From Arthrobacter burdickii (GTDB taxonomy: Bacteria > Actinomycetota > Actinomycetes > Actinomycetales > Micrococcaceae), in NCBI RefSeq assembly GCF_030433645.1, contig NZ_JAROCG010000002.1, forward strand, positions 186,001-250,000: a stretch of 64,000 nucleotides of DNA, given 5' to 3'. The translations under genes were made by a program, and so were the position numbers. Under the pieces are notes generated by a model. It had not been told where the DNA came from, made no database searches, and saw only the letters and a list, made by a program, of their open reading frames with translations. Of this stretch, positions 1 through 8,357 are shown one piece after another (positions within the stretch are counted from its first letter, which is position 1; each line of letters begins with the position of its first letter).

Positions 1-240
1 GTGTTCCTCCCGGGTGCGTGCGGCGACGCGCAACAGGCGTAGGCCCGCGGTGTGCCCGGCTTCGTAGCCGACGGGAAAGTGGGCGTCGTAGTCGACGGAT
101 GCGTTGAGCAGGCGGAGTGAGATGAAGCGCCATTCGACTGCGTAGTCGCGCTGCTCCGACACCATGCGCACCCACTTGCTGGTCATCCAGGCGAAGGGGC
201 AGACGGGGTCGAAATAGAACCGGATATCGGGGGAGGTCAT
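1..240 (-). CDS. DsbA-family thioredoxin-fold oxidoreductase, truncated by the window edge
   Basis: Only the first 80 residues are present; the gene runs off the left edge. The N-terminus (MTSPDIRFYFDPVCPFAWMT) is the first beta strand and active-site loop of a DsbA/FrnE-like thioredoxin fold, followed by a segment resembling the actinobacterial mycothiol-dependent nitroreductase (Rv2466c) family: a helix with SKWV, a strand with EWRFISLRLLN, then a helical region. The active site reads C-P-F-A, so the second cysteine of the usual CxxC is replaced by alanine. A monothiol active site would fit mycothiol or glutathione-transferase-like chemistry better than disulfide exchange. The ATG at 240 is the natural start. 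The substrate cannot be inferred from this fragment. Confidence 0.75.
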   Translation of the reverse strand, partial: MTSPDIRFYFDPVCPFAWMTSKWVRMVSEQRDYAVEWRFISLRLLNASVDYDAHFPVGYEAGHTAGLRLLRVAARTREEH

Positions 241-280
241 GACTTCACGCTAGGGATGCTGCACGCCGGGGGTCAAGGAC

Positions 281-1243
281 TCAGAGTCCCGGCACGCACG
301 GGCCGGTGCCGAGCAGTGCGAGGCCGGCGCGGTCTCCGTCGCCGAAGGAGATCTGCCCGATGTTGTCCGCGTACATGAGCTCATGAGGGTCATCGACGTG
401 ATCGAGCCCGACGACGTGCCCGAGCTCGTGCATGATGGTCGCTTTCAGGTACGCGCGGCCGTCCGGGTACTGCAGGGTCTCGGCGGCGTCCGGGGCGTCG
501 AGCTGCACCTGCCCGCCCACGTACACCAGAGGGTGTCCCAGTGTCTGGGCGTAGTCGCTGCCGCCGAGCCCGGCCACGTCACCCTCGAGTCCCGGGATCT
601 CGGTGGGGTCCGTCCACGTGATGAGTACCGGGACCCACCTCTTGCCGTACAGCTCCGGCTGGTACAGGTCGCGGTCCTCGGTGGGCGCCTCCATGGTCGT
701 GCCGTCGTCCACGAACTGCAGTCCTGTCGCCGCCGAGACCTCCGCGACGGCTTCCTGGACGAGGCCCTCGGACCCCGCCGGCGCGTTGTCCGGCCGCACG
801 ACGTAGTGCACGGGGCGGCAGGGGTCGTACGCCACCCACTCCTGGTCCTCGACCGGCGACTCCATCAACTTGTACGCGTTCGACGCCGGTGCGGGTGGCG
901 GAACCCCGAGCGGGACGTCGCCGGCCTCGACGCCGCGGGGCGGCACCTCGGCGCCGGGCAGGTACGGCAGGGCGGCGGGCAGCACATAGCGGTCGAACAG
1001 TGTCGGCGTCAGGTACAGGAAGACGAGGAGCGCGAGTGCTCCTACGGTCCCGAGCCGCAGCTTCATCCTCGCCCGGCGGCGCTTCTTCTGTGCCGGACCG
1101 GGGCGCCACGGCGGGGGAGCAGACGCCTGGCGGAGGGCGTCGTCGAGCGACCATTCCGGGATCCTGCCCGACGGCGACCGGCGCACGCCGTTCATCCGGG
1201 CGTCGCGGCCCTCGTGGAACCACTCGCGGTCCATTGCGCCCAT
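281..1243 (-). CDS. Membrane-anchored matrixin-like zinc metalloprotease
   Basis: The protein has about 320 residues. A basic stretch (KKRRRARMKLR) precedes one hydrophobic segment near residues 60-80, suggesting an N-in single-pass anchor with the bulk outside the cell. Near the C-terminus is the complete metzincin zinc motif HELGHVVGLDH (about residues 272-282), followed 10 residues later by a Met-turn (ELMYAD). This is known for M10-type (matrixin-like) proteases, and the position at the very end of the chain is usual for small bacterial members. An earlier in-frame GTG at 1288 is possible, but the ATG at 1243 has a purine-rich AGGGAAGG just upstream. The substrate is unknown. The gene is not obviously part of an operon. 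Confidence 0.82.
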   Translation of the reverse strand: MGAMDREWFHEGRDARMNGVRRSPSGRIPEWSLDDALRQASAPPPWRPGPAQKKRRRARMKLRLGTVGALALLVFLYLTPTLFDRYVLPAALPYLPGAEVPPRGVEAGDVPLGVPPPAPASNAYKLMESPVEDQEWVAYDPCRPVHYVVRPDNAPAGSEGLVQEAVAEVSAATGLQFVDDGTTMEAPTEDRDLYQPELYGKRWVPVLITWTDPTEIPGLEGDVAGLGGSDYAQTLGHPLVYVGGQVQLDAPDAAETLQYPDGRAYLKATIMHELGHVVGLDHVDDPHELMYADNIGQISFGDGDRAGLALLGTGPCVPGL

Positions 1244-1288
1244 TGCCCGAGCCTTCCCTTTGGATGATCCTCGTTCATCCTGCTGCAC

Positions 1289-1729
1289 GTGCCGGGACGG
1301 TTTGCCCGATTCGGGGCGACCTTGGGCAAAGCTGCGTGAAGGCTGATGCGGGTGCGGCGCCGGCCGGCTGGCTCGGGTGGCTCGGGTGGTTCGGTTCGGA
1401 GCCTGGTGTGCCGAGCGCGCTGTCTCATCGGTTGGGTCCGCCGTCCTGCCCGTGCCGGCAGGCTGAGTTCGCCGTGATGCCCCATCTCGGCGGCCTAGCG
1501 TGCCCTCGACCAGGCTTTGGTGGGCCTGGTGCGGCGTCGTGCACGCGTTGCATCGACAGAATGACTATGACGTGCACGAAGCCGCACGGACCCGCCGTTG
1601 TTCCGGGCTTTTGCCTGCGCCCATCCCACGGACCGGCGTGTCTCGCCACAACACGCGATTGGGCACCAAAACCAAGGAACGACGGCGACCCAGCCCGCCC
1701 GCAAGCCCCGCGGCCCACCAACGACGACG
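1289..1729. other. Intergenic stretch without a convincing gene
   Basis: Several overlapping open frames exist here on both strands, but none shows a recognisable motif, a ribosome binding site or consistent third-position bias. The right end holds the terminator of the neighbouring minus-strand operon. I see nothing else that I can support. Confidence 0.5.
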
Positions 1730-1761
1730 GCCCCGCCCACTGCAAAGGCAGCGGGCGGGGC
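1730..1761 (-). terminator. Hairpin terminator closing the asparaginase operon
   Basis: Two 14-base arms (GCCCCGCCCACTGC and GCAGCGGGCGGGGC) pair with a single G-T wobble around a 4-base loop. Read on the minus strand, the stem is followed by GTCGTCGTT, which is only moderately T-rich. It lies about 40 bases after the stop of the small gene at 1800-2147. A nearly identical hairpin with the same flank sits at 13818-13855. Confidence 0.7.
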
Positions 1762-1799
1762 GGAATCGGCAGCACCGATGGCGTTTTGGAAAGTAGCCG

Positions 1800-2147
1800 T
1801 CAGCGGGCTCCGGCCAAGAGTCCTTCCCGCAGCACGCGGTCGGCGAGCGGAGATGCCGCCGGCAGTCCACGGGCGATCTGCTGGGCAAGGCGCAACGCCC
1901 CGTCGGACGTCCGCCCGCAGCCGTCCAGGAGCACAGTCCACAGCTGCTCGACGGTGTCGCACCTGGTGCTGGTGCCCGTGCGTCCCGCGAGGATCCAGGC
2001 GTCGCCACTCACCCGCACGACGGGCCCGCCAGGCAGCCCGGCGGTGATCGAGTTCATCACCTGAGCCACGACCAGCAGGTCCCGCGTCGTCCGTACCGGT
2101 CCGAGCGCCGGATCGGCGACGACCGTACGGCCGCATGCTCCACACAT
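1800..2147 (-). CDS. Small Cys-pair protein at the end of the asparaginase operon, function unknown
   Basis: A 115-residue protein beginning MCGACGRTVVADP. The initial CxxC suggests half of a metal-binding knuckle, with no second pair nearby except one isolated Cys. It starts 19 bases after the stop of the upstream SDR gene and ends just before a strong hairpin, so it is probably the last gene of the operon. The rest looks helical and rich in Ala, Leu and Arg. I do not recognise a named family, although similar short MCxxCGR-type proteins are common in Arthrobacter relatives. No clear ribosome binding site precedes the ATG, so translation may be coupled to the SDR gene. Confidence 0.6.
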   Translation of the reverse strand: MCGACGRTVVADPALGPVRTTRDLLVVAQVMNSITAGLPGGPVVRVSGDAWILAGRTGTSTRCDTVEQLWTVLLDGCGRTSDGALRLAQQIARGLPAASPLADRVLREGLLAGAR

Positions 2148-2166
2148 CAGCAGTCCGGTATCCGGG

Positions 2167-2892
2167 TCATGGCATCACATCCCCGGAGTTCGGTCCGAGG
2201 GTCTGGCCGACGAACAGGTTGCCGCCGGGATCGCTCGCGAGGAGCAGTGCGGTCGGAGCGACCTCGGCCGGCACGCCGAACCGCCGCAGTGGCAACTCCG
2301 CACGCTTCGCGACCTTCCAGTCCTCGGAGATGCCGTCGACGAGCGGCGTCTCGATCGGACCCGGCGCGATGCAGTTGGCCAGGACGTTGTCGGCCGAGAC
2401 CTCGAGGGCGAGGGCCTTCGTCATCCCGATCACCCCGGCCTTCGCTGCGCTGTAGTGGCCGAGTCCCGTGCCGCCCTTGATGCCCAGCTGGGAGGAGATG
2501 TTGATGATCCGCCCCCATCGCTGGCGACGCATGGGGCCGACGACCTCACGGCAGCAGAGGAACACCCCGGTGAGGTCCACCGAGATGGTCTCCGTCCACA
2601 TCGCAAGCGTCATGTTCTCGATCGGGGACTCGGTGAGGAGCCCGGCGCTGTTGACCAGGATGTCGATGGTCCCGACTCTGTCGCGGGCGGCAGCGAAGGC
2701 ACTCCGGACGCTGTCCTCGCGCGCGACGTCGACCTCGATGACCCCCGGGCCGGGGGCACGGTCCAGCACCACCACCGTGTCCCCCTGCGCCGTGAACCCG
2801 TCCGCGATTGCCGCCCCGATCCCGCTGGCGCCTCCGGTCACGACGACGGTGCGGGGACTGCCGGCACCCCGTGGCTCACCGCCCGCCGTCAT
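2167..2892 (-). CDS. SDR-family oxidoreductase (first of two)
   Basis: A classical short-chain dehydrogenase of 241 residues. The glycine-rich cofactor motif TGGASGIG lies near residues 19-26, followed by the NSAG strand motif, a catalytic serine in IISNISS-type context, and the YSAAK catalytic pair. An aspartate in the VVLDR strand favours NAD(H). Its ATG overlaps the stop of the upstream SDR by four bases (ATGA), so the two are translationally coupled. The pair probably oxidises or reduces hydroxy/keto intermediates of the compound imported by the neighbouring MFS transporter. Substrate specificity cannot be read from the sequence. Confidence 0.9.
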   Translation of the reverse strand: MTAGGEPRGAGSPRTVVVTGGASGIGAAIADGFTAQGDTVVVLDRAPGPGVIEVDVAREDSVRSAFAAARDRVGTIDILVNSAGLLTESPIENMTLAMWTETISVDLTGVFLCCREVVGPMRRQRWGRIINISSQLGIKGGTGLGHYSAAKAGVIGMTKALALEVSADNVLANCIAPGPIETPLVDGISEDWKVAKRAELPLRRFGVPAEVAPTALLLASDPGGNLFVGQTLGPNSGDVMP

Positions 2893-3653
2893 GCGCGCAT
2901 CTTGATGGTCAGGCCGCCGTCCACGATGAGCGACTGTCCGGTGATGTACCGGGAAGCGTCCGAGGTCAGGAATCCGATCACGTCGGCGACCTCCTCCGGC
3001 CGGCCCACGCGACCCCATGGAATATCCTTGCCGGCCCGCTCGAGCCCCTCGGGGCCCAGCGAGTTCACCGGGTCGAGGGACTGCGGTGTCTCGATCAGGC
3101 CGGGAATCACCGCGTTGGCGCGGATCTGCCGTGGCCCCAGTTCCGACGCGATGCTTCGGATGAGCCCGAGGACACCGGCCTTGGCCGAGGCGTAGTGCGC
3201 GTGTTCCTCCCACCCGTACACGCCACCGGCGATGGAGGACACGGCGACGAGCGCGCCGGGTCCGTCCATCCGCTGTGACGCCGACCGCAGCGTACGGAGC
3301 ACGCCGGTCAGGTCGACGTCGAGCATCGCGGTCCACAGGTCGTCCGTCAGCTCGTTGAGCGGAGCATTGCGGAGGATGCCCGCGTTGGCGATCGCGTAGT
3401 CCAGGCGTCCGTACTCATCCAGGGCGCGCTGAGCGAAGGCATCCACCGAAGGAGTGGACCGCACGTCGACCTCGTGGATGACGCCCTCCCCACCGGCGGC
3501 CCGCACGCCGGAGAGGGTCTCCTCCGGGTCGTGCGGGTCGCCGGGGAAGGTGCCGATGATGGTCCGGACGTTCCGGCCCGCGTAGTGGACGGCGAGCGCG
3601 CGGCCGATACCGCTGGCGGCGCCCGTGACGATGGCTACCTCAGACTGCTGCAT
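2889..3653 (-). CDS. SDR-family oxidoreductase (second of two)
   Basis: A 254-residue short-chain dehydrogenase with TGAASGIG near the N-terminus, the NAGI motif, a catalytic serine in VSSIAGG and YASAK. The C-terminus ends SLIVDGG followed by LTIKMRA, typical of 3-oxoacyl-reductase-like SDRs. The ATG at 3653 is preferred over a TTG 12 bases upstream because GAGGAG sits at a good distance before it. The start lies inside the last codons of the MFS gene, a 14-base overlap. The region after the first strand ([12 protein letters not shown]) lacks the usual acidic residue directly after strand 2, so the choice of NAD or NADP is uncertain. Confidence 0.9.
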   Translation of the reverse strand: MQQSEVAIVTGAASGIGRALAVHYAGRNVRTIIGTFPGDPHDPEETLSGVRAAGGEGVIHEVDVRSTPSVDAFAQRALDEYGRLDYAIANAGILRNAPLNELTDDLWTAMLDVDLTGVLRTLRSASQRMDGPGALVAVSSIAGGVYGWEEHAHYASAKAGVLGLIRSIASELGPRQIRANAVIPGLIETPQSLDPVNSLGPEGLERAGKDIPWGRVGRPEEVADVIGFLTSDASRYITGQSLIVDGGLTIKMRA

Positions 3654-5025
3654 GCGGCTCCTCAAGGGCGACGGCCGCGACGGGTCGTGCGGCGATCATC
3701 AGGACGCCGGAGAGCAGGGTCCCGACGGCGCCGACCCACAGGGCGGCTGCTCCGGTGCCGGCCGCGGTGGCGACGATGGTGAAGAGTGCACCGCCGATGA
3801 TCGTCCCCGGCTGACTCATGGCTCCGATGAAGGCGAGCCCGGTGGCACGGCAACTGACGGGGTAGCACTCCGCCATGAAGTACTGGATGGCGGCGTAGGG
3901 GCCCACCAGGAAGAACAGGCCAGTGCCGTAGGTGAGGATGATCAGGAACGGGCTCGACACCAGCGGGCTCAGCATCACGGCGAAGGACAGGCCCGAGATG
4001 ATCCACCCCACGATGATGGTCCTCTTCCGGCCCACCTTGTCACCGACCCAGCCGTGGAAGACATAGCCGAAGTAGGCGAGCATGTTGATGACGATCAGCA
4101 GCAGGAAGGCGTCGGTCAGCTCGACGCCCTTGGCGTTGGCCAGCACCGAGGTGCCGAGGACGCTGAAGATCGCGATGCCGAAGAAGTTGAGGATCCAGGC
4201 GAGCGAGAAGACGATCGTGTTCCGGCGGTACTCGCCTTCCCAGATGCGCTTGAGCGGCGACGTCGAGGAGTGCTCGACGCCGTAGGCGGCTGCGAGCGCG
4301 TGGGCTTCGTCGCTCTTGCCGCCCTTCTCCAATTCGGTGAGGCGCTGGTGCAGCTCGAACTGCGGCGTCTCCTTCAGCTTGCGGGCGATGAGCAGGACGA
4401 TGATGATCGCGGGGAGCGTGGCCATGAGGTAGAGCGCGCGCCAGCCGAGGAGGGGCAGGAACGCGAGCCCGAGGGCGCTCGCGAGGAGGAAGCCCAGCGG
4501 CCAGCCGCCCTGGATGAAGGAGTAGTGGAACCCGGGACGCTTGCGCTTCCGCTCGTCCTCGGTGACCTGGTAGACCTCGTTCATGTAGGTCGCGTTCACG
4601 GCCTGCTCGGAAAAGCCCAGACCGCCGAAGGACCGGACCAGGACCAGCAGCGCATTGCTGGCGAAGCCGAGGGTGGCAGGGATCAGGGCGGTGACGCCGG
4701 AGATGACAGCGGTGCCGCCGACGGTCAGCATCATCCCTTTCTTGCGGCCGAGACGGTCGATCACCGGTCCGATGCCGAAGCAGACGATCGCCGTTCCGAC
4801 GGCGATCCAGGTATTGACGGCGTACGCTTCCGGCGCCGTCCAGCCGAATTCCTCCTGCATGGCCGGCAGGAGGGTGCCGAACAGGCCGTAGTCGAAGACC
4901 GCCACGGTCCAGGCGCAGAGGGCGAGAACGGTCGCCGTGCTGGTCTTCTTCTTCGAGAACACCGGGAAATTGCGTTGCTCGTTACGTGTCGGCGTCGAAA
5001 GGTCGACACCCTCTTGAATGGACAT
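3640..5025 (-). CDS. MFS transporter, sugar/acid-type
   Basis: A 461-residue major facilitator with about 12 predicted membrane segments. The loop 2-3 signature appears as [11 protein letters not shown] and its repeat in the second half as [10 protein letters not shown], the arrangement known from aromatic-acid/sugar-type MFS symporters. A large hydrophilic loop (about residues 205-250) separates the two halves. The start overlaps the stop of the deacetylase-like gene by one base (TGATG). It presumably imports the substrate handled by the operon's amidohydrolase, asparaginase and SDR enzymes, but the identity of the ligand is an inference only. Confidence 0.9.
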   Translation of the reverse strand: MSIQEGVDLSTPTRNEQRNFPVFSKKKTSTATVLALCAWTVAVFDYGLFGTLLPAMQEEFGWTAPEAYAVNTWIAVGTAIVCFGIGPVIDRLGRKKGMMLTVGGTAVISGVTALIPATLGFASNALLVLVRSFGGLGFSEQAVNATYMNEVYQVTEDERKRKRPGFHYSFIQGGWPLGFLLASALGLAFLPLLGWRALYLMATLPAIIIVLLIARKLKETPQFELHQRLTELEKGGKSDEAHALAAAYGVEHSSTSPLKRIWEGEYRRNTIVFSLAWILNFFGIAIFSVLGTSVLANAKGVELTDAFLLLIVINMLAYFGYVFHGWVGDKVGRKRTIIVGWIISGLSFAVMLSPLVSSPFLIILTYGTGLFFLVGPYAAIQYFMAECYPVSCRATGLAFIGAMSQPGTIIGGALFTIVATAAGTGAAALWVGAVGTLLSGVLMIAARPVAAVALEEPHAAV

Positions 5026-5912
5026 CAGTTCGATTCCTTTCGGGGATTGCGTGCCAGGAACGAGTCGGCGATCTGGTCGAAGGTGTGCCAGGTGACGCCC
5101 TCGTGGGAGTTGAAGTGCTGGATGAGGCGCTCGAGCATGAGCAGTACCTGCGGCCTGCCGGAGACGTCCGGGTGGATCGTCATGGTGTAGACGGCGGAGT
5201 CCATCTCGGCGTAGACCCAGTCGAACTGGTCCCGCCACATCTGCTCGATGTCCCGCGGGTTGACGAAGCCGTGCGAGTTCGGGGAGGCCTTGATGAACAT
5301 CATGGGAGGGAGGTCGTCGAGGTACCAGTTCGCCGGGATCTCCACGAGGTCGGTCTCGGAACCGCGGACGAGGGGCTTCATCCATGCCTCCGCGGGCTTG
5401 GTGTAGTCGATCTTCGTCCAGCTGTCCCCGACCCTCACGTAGTAGGGCTCGAAGTCGTTGTGCATGAGCGAGTGGTCGTACTTGATGCCCCGCTCGAGCA
5501 GGATCTCGTTGGTGATGGGCGAGAACTCCCACCAGGGAGCCACATAACCGGTGGGCCGACGGCCCGAGACCTTCTCGATGAGGTCTATCGACTTGTCGAG
5601 GATTGCCGTCTCCTGCTCACGGGTCATGGCGATCGGGTTCTCGTGCGAATAGCCGTGGACGCCGATCTCATGGCCGGCATCCACGATCATCCGGGTGAGG
5701 TCGGGGAAGGTCTCGATCGAGTGTCCCGGAACGAACCAGGTGGAGGGCAGGGAGTACTTCTCGAAGAGGCGCAGGATCCGCGGCCCGCCGACCTCCCCGC
5801 TGAAGAGCCCGCGGGAGATGTCGCAGGGGGAATCCTCGCCGCCGTAGGAGCCGAGCATTCCGGCAACTGCGTCGACGTCTACGCCGAAGGCGATCTGTAT
5901 ATCTTTCGTCAT
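5025..5912 (-). CDS. Polysaccharide-deacetylase-superfamily amidohydrolase (PuuE / cyclic-imide-hydrolase-like)
   Basis: A 295-residue protein with the NodB-type metal motifs: an acidic first motif in FGVDVDA (residues 9-15), and the second motif HGYSHEN supplying the two metal-binding histidines. The sequence between them ([27 protein letters not shown]) is the pattern of PuuE-like members, which hydrolyse cyclic ureides or imides rather than chitin or peptidoglycan. There is no signal peptide, so it is cytoplasmic, which argues against a cell-wall role. AGGAAAGG precedes the ATG. Operon partners asparaginase and an MFS importer fit catabolism of an amide or cyclic imide. Bacterial cyclic imide hydrolases of about the same length fall in this superfamily; the assignment here is an inference. 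Confidence 0.75.
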   Translation of the reverse strand: MTKDIQIAFGVDVDAVAGMLGSYGGEDSPCDISRGLFSGEVGGPRILRLFEKYSLPSTWFVPGHSIETFPDLTRMIVDAGHEIGVHGYSHENPIAMTREQETAILDKSIDLIEKVSGRRPTGYVAPWWEFSPITNEILLERGIKYDHSLMHNDFEPYYVRVGDSWTKIDYTKPAEAWMKPLVRGSETDLVEIPANWYLDDLPPMMFIKASPNSHGFVNPRDIEQMWRDQFDWVYAEMDSAVYTMTIHPDVSGRPQVLLMLERLIQHFNSHEGVTWHTFDQIADSFLARNPRKESN

Positions 5913-5963
5913 GGGGTAGGCCTTTCCTGGTGGGGGTGGGGGACGGTGGTCGGTTCTGGGGGA

Positions 5964-6965
5964 TCAGGGTCTGCCGCGCTCGCGGACGTGGCGGGCGACG
6001 TCGTCGGGAGGCAGTCCGAGCGCGAGCAGGGCGTGCAGGAGCGTGCGTGCCTGGGACGGACGGAGCAGCCCCGACGGAACGGCGCCGGCGTCCTCGAGCG
6101 TCTTGCCGCCGCCGGCGCCGTACACGCCGTACACCGGTCCCGCATGGACGCGCGTGCTGGTGACGACGACGACGCCGTCGCGCACCGCCGCGCGCACCGC
6201 ATCGCAGAGCTCTGCGTTCGCATTCCCCAGCCCGGTGGCCTCCAGGACGATCCCGCGAGCACCGGCGTCGAGCGCGGCAGCGAAGAGGGTTGCGTCCGCG
6301 CCGGGATAGGAGGGGACGATGTCAACCCGCACGGAAGACCCTGACGGGGGAGGGGGGAGGGGAGACGGGCGCTCAGGGGCCGGTCCCAGCTCGACGACGC
6401 CGGTACTCGAGACGGATCCCGCGGATCCCCGGTCCGGGTTGCCGAAGGCATGGAGCCGGCTCGTCTCCGTCTTCCGGGTGCCGGGAAGGGCGAAGACCTC
6501 CCCGTCGAACACGATCAGGGCACCCCTGCCGCGCGCCTCGGGTGACGCCGCGAGGGTGATGGCGCCCCGCAGGTTCGCCGGTCCGTCCGGTTCCTGGCTG
6601 TCTGCAGCCCGCTGGGCGCCCGTGAACACGACGGGCCGCGAATCGTCGTGGAGGAGGTCGGCGAGGTAACCCGTCTCCTCCATCGTGTCGGTGCCGTGGG
6701 TGACGACCACGCCGAGCGTCTCGGGGGACTCCAGCGCGGTGCGGATGCCCGTGCAGACCGAGAGCATGTCGTCGAAGGTGAGGAGGTAGGAGCCCTTCTG
6801 CATGAGGTCCACGACCTCCACAGCGGGGACGTTCTGCCCGGCCGCCGCCAGCACGGTGCTGCCCGCATCGGCGGCGAGGGTCGCGCCGGCCGAGGAGTCG
6901 TTGCGGGACGCGATCGTGCCGCCCGTCGCCAGCAGCACGACCTGCCCGGTAGTGGTTGATCCCAT
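5964..6965 (-). CDS. L-asparaginase family amidohydrolase
   Basis: A 333-residue bacterial-type asparaginase/glutaminase. The first active-site motif ATGGTIAS lies at residues 13-20, with Thr17 as likely nucleophile, and the second, HGTDTMEET, at 90-98. There is no signal peptide, so it is a cytoplasmic (type I-like) enzyme. A proline-rich stretch (residues about 210-220) interrupts the domain linker and is unusual. AAGGAG stands at good spacing before the ATG at 6965. An operator-like palindrome lies 15 bases further upstream, so the gene, and the operon it leads, is probably repressed by the divergent LacI-family protein. The product would be aspartate or a related acid plus ammonia. Confidence 0.88.
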   Translation of the reverse strand: MGSTTTGQVVLLATGGTIASRNDSSAGATLAADAGSTVLAAAGQNVPAVEVVDLMQKGSYLLTFDDMLSVCTGIRTALESPETLGVVVTHGTDTMEETGYLADLLHDDSRPVVFTGAQRAADSQEPDGPANLRGAITLAASPEARGRGALIVFDGEVFALPGTRKTETSRLHAFGNPDRGSAGSVSSTGVVELGPAPERPSPLPPPPSGSSVRVDIVPSYPGADATLFAAALDAGARGIVLEATGLGNANAELCDAVRAAVRDGVVVVTSTRVHAGPVYGVYGAGGGKTLEDAGAVPSGLLRPSQARTLLHALLALGLPPDDVARHVRERGRP

Positions 6966-6980
6966 CGGTGCCCACTCCTT

Positions 6981-6996
6981 ACCCAATCGTTTGGGT
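6981..6996. promoter_or_regulatory. Putative LacI-family operator 1 (asparaginase side)
   Basis: ACCCAATCGTTTGGGT is a near-perfect palindrome with central CG, the usual form of LacI/PurR-type operators. It starts directly upstream of the asparaginase ribosome binding site, where a bound repressor would block transcription. An identical copy lies at 7071-7086. Confidence 0.75.
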
Positions 6997-7070
6997 TACC
7001 CCCCTGGAAAAATTTCGGACGAAAAAAGACCAGGGGTTTCTGCGGGGATCCTAGAATGGTTCCCTCACCA

Positions 7071-7086
7071 ACCCAATCGTTTGGGT
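7071..7086. promoter_or_regulatory. Putative LacI-family operator 2 (regulator side)
   Basis: An exact second copy of ACCCAATCGTTTGGGT, 90 bases from the first. A possible -10 element for the regulator gene (TAGAAT, 7052-7057) lies just before it, so the site would cover the early transcribed region and give autoregulation. No good -35 hexamer is visible. Confidence 0.72.
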
Positions 7087-7188
7087 TGATTGAAAAGAAC
7101 CCTAGGATGTGGTCTGGGTCTCGTCAATGGAGTCTTCGAGATTTCATGCGTCTGAAACAATCCCAGGAGGAGAAAGAAGGGGGCACGC

Positions 7189-8289
7189 GTGAAGGCACCA
7201 GGCAAGAGGCGTCCGGCGGTCACCCTGAAGGACCTCGCCGCCGAGCTGGGGATCCACGTCTCCACGGTGTCGCGGGTGCTGCACTCCGACACGGAGGTGG
7301 CACGTGGGGCAGCCTCGAAGGAGACCGCCCAGAAGGTGCGTGACCTGGCGAAGTCGAGGGGATACTCACCCGATCCGCAGGCCACCAGCCTGCGCACCCG
7401 CCGGACGAGAGCCATCGGCGTGATCGTGCCCCGGCTCTCCGACATCGTCCTCGCGACGATGTACGAGGGCGTGGAGGAAGCCGCCGCCGAGAGCAACCAT
7501 TCGACCTTCGTGATGAACTCCCACGACAGCCTGGACGAGCAGCGCCGCAAGGCCGAGATCATGCTCGCGCGGCGCGTGGACGGGCTGATCCTGGGGGACG
7601 TCCATGCCGGCAGCAGCCTGGTCGACGACCTCACCGCCCGCCATGTGCCCTTCGTCCTGATGAACCGCCGCTACCCGGGATTCCCCTCCTCGACCTGCGA
7701 CGACACGGCGGGAGGACGACTGGTCGCGGACCACCTGTGGAGCGTCGGGCACCGCTCCGTCGCGATCCTCGCGGGTGAGCCGTACGCCAGTACGGGAGTG
7801 GACCGGACGGCCGGGTTCGTCGAGCGCTGGCACGAACTGGGCGGCGAGGTGCCGGCAGACCGCATCCTGCCGTCCCGCTTCGACACCGAGGGCGGACGCC
7901 AGGCGGGCGAGGAGCTGCTGAGCCTCCGCGGCGAGGTGCCGACCGCCGTGTTCGCCGTCAACGACTTCGCAGCCATCGGCGCCATGGGAGCGTTCCGGGC
8001 CGCCGGTCTCGTCGTCGGCCAGGACATCGCCGTCGTCGGGTTCAACGACACGTCCCTGGCCGCGCAGCTCCCCATTCCACTGACCTCGGTCCGTTCACCC
8101 ATGGTCGAGATCGGGCGGGCCGCCGTCGGGATGCTGCGGCGGGTGATGAACGGGGAGGAAGTCGCGTCGGTGCGCCATCCGCCGGAGCTGTTCGTGCGGG
8201 AGAGCAGCGCGTCGGCCGGCGCCGCACCGAGGGGAGCTGCCGTTGTGCTCGCGGGCAGCTCCGGGACTGGCGGCCTGCAAGCACCATGA
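7189..8289 (+). CDS. LacI-family transcriptional regulator
   Basis: A 366-residue repressor. The N-terminal helix-turn-helix (VTLKDLAAELGIHVSTVSRV, residues 11-30) and hinge helix are followed by a periplasmic-binding-protein-like effector domain with the typical IGVIVP start and NDFAAIGAM, VGFNDT strands near the end. The GTG start is preceded by AGGAGGAGAAAGAAGG. The gene is divergent from the asparaginase operon, and the shared intergenic region has two identical palindromes, so it very likely controls that operon and itself. The inducer is unknown; an amide, imide or acid from the pathway is the natural guess. A Gly/Ala-rich tail of about 20 residues follows the core. Confidence 0.92.
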   Translation: MKAPGKRRPAVTLKDLAAELGIHVSTVSRVLHSDTEVARGAASKETAQKVRDLAKSRGYSPDPQATSLRTRRTRAIGVIVPRLSDIVLATMYEGVEEAAAESNHSTFVMNSHDSLDEQRRKAEIMLARRVDGLILGDVHAGSSLVDDLTARHVPFVLMNRRYPGFPSSTCDDTAGGRLVADHLWSVGHRSVAILAGEPYASTGVDRTAGFVERWHELGGEVPADRILPSRFDTEGGRQAGEELLSLRGEVPTAVFAVNDFAAIGAMGAFRAAGLVVGQDIAVVGFNDTSLAAQLPIPLTSVRSPMVEIGRAAVGMLRRVMNGEEVASVRHPPELFVRESSASAGAAPRGAAVVLAGSSGTGGLQAP

Positions 8290-8357
8290 TGGCTCGACGG
8301 AACGAGCCTGCGTAGCAATTGGATTCGTCGTCAAGTCGTCGCTTCCAGCGGCTCCCT

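Noticed and set aside
3625..5190. Long open frame on the plus strand opposite the MFS gene
   Set aside because: It mirrors the GC-rich third positions of a well-supported MFS gene; its product is low-complexity Gly/Asp/Glu/Arg without any motif.
5025..5912. Cell-wall polysaccharide deacetylase assignment
   Set aside because: There is no signal peptide or membrane anchor, and the pattern and operon fit cytoplasmic PuuE-like hydrolases.
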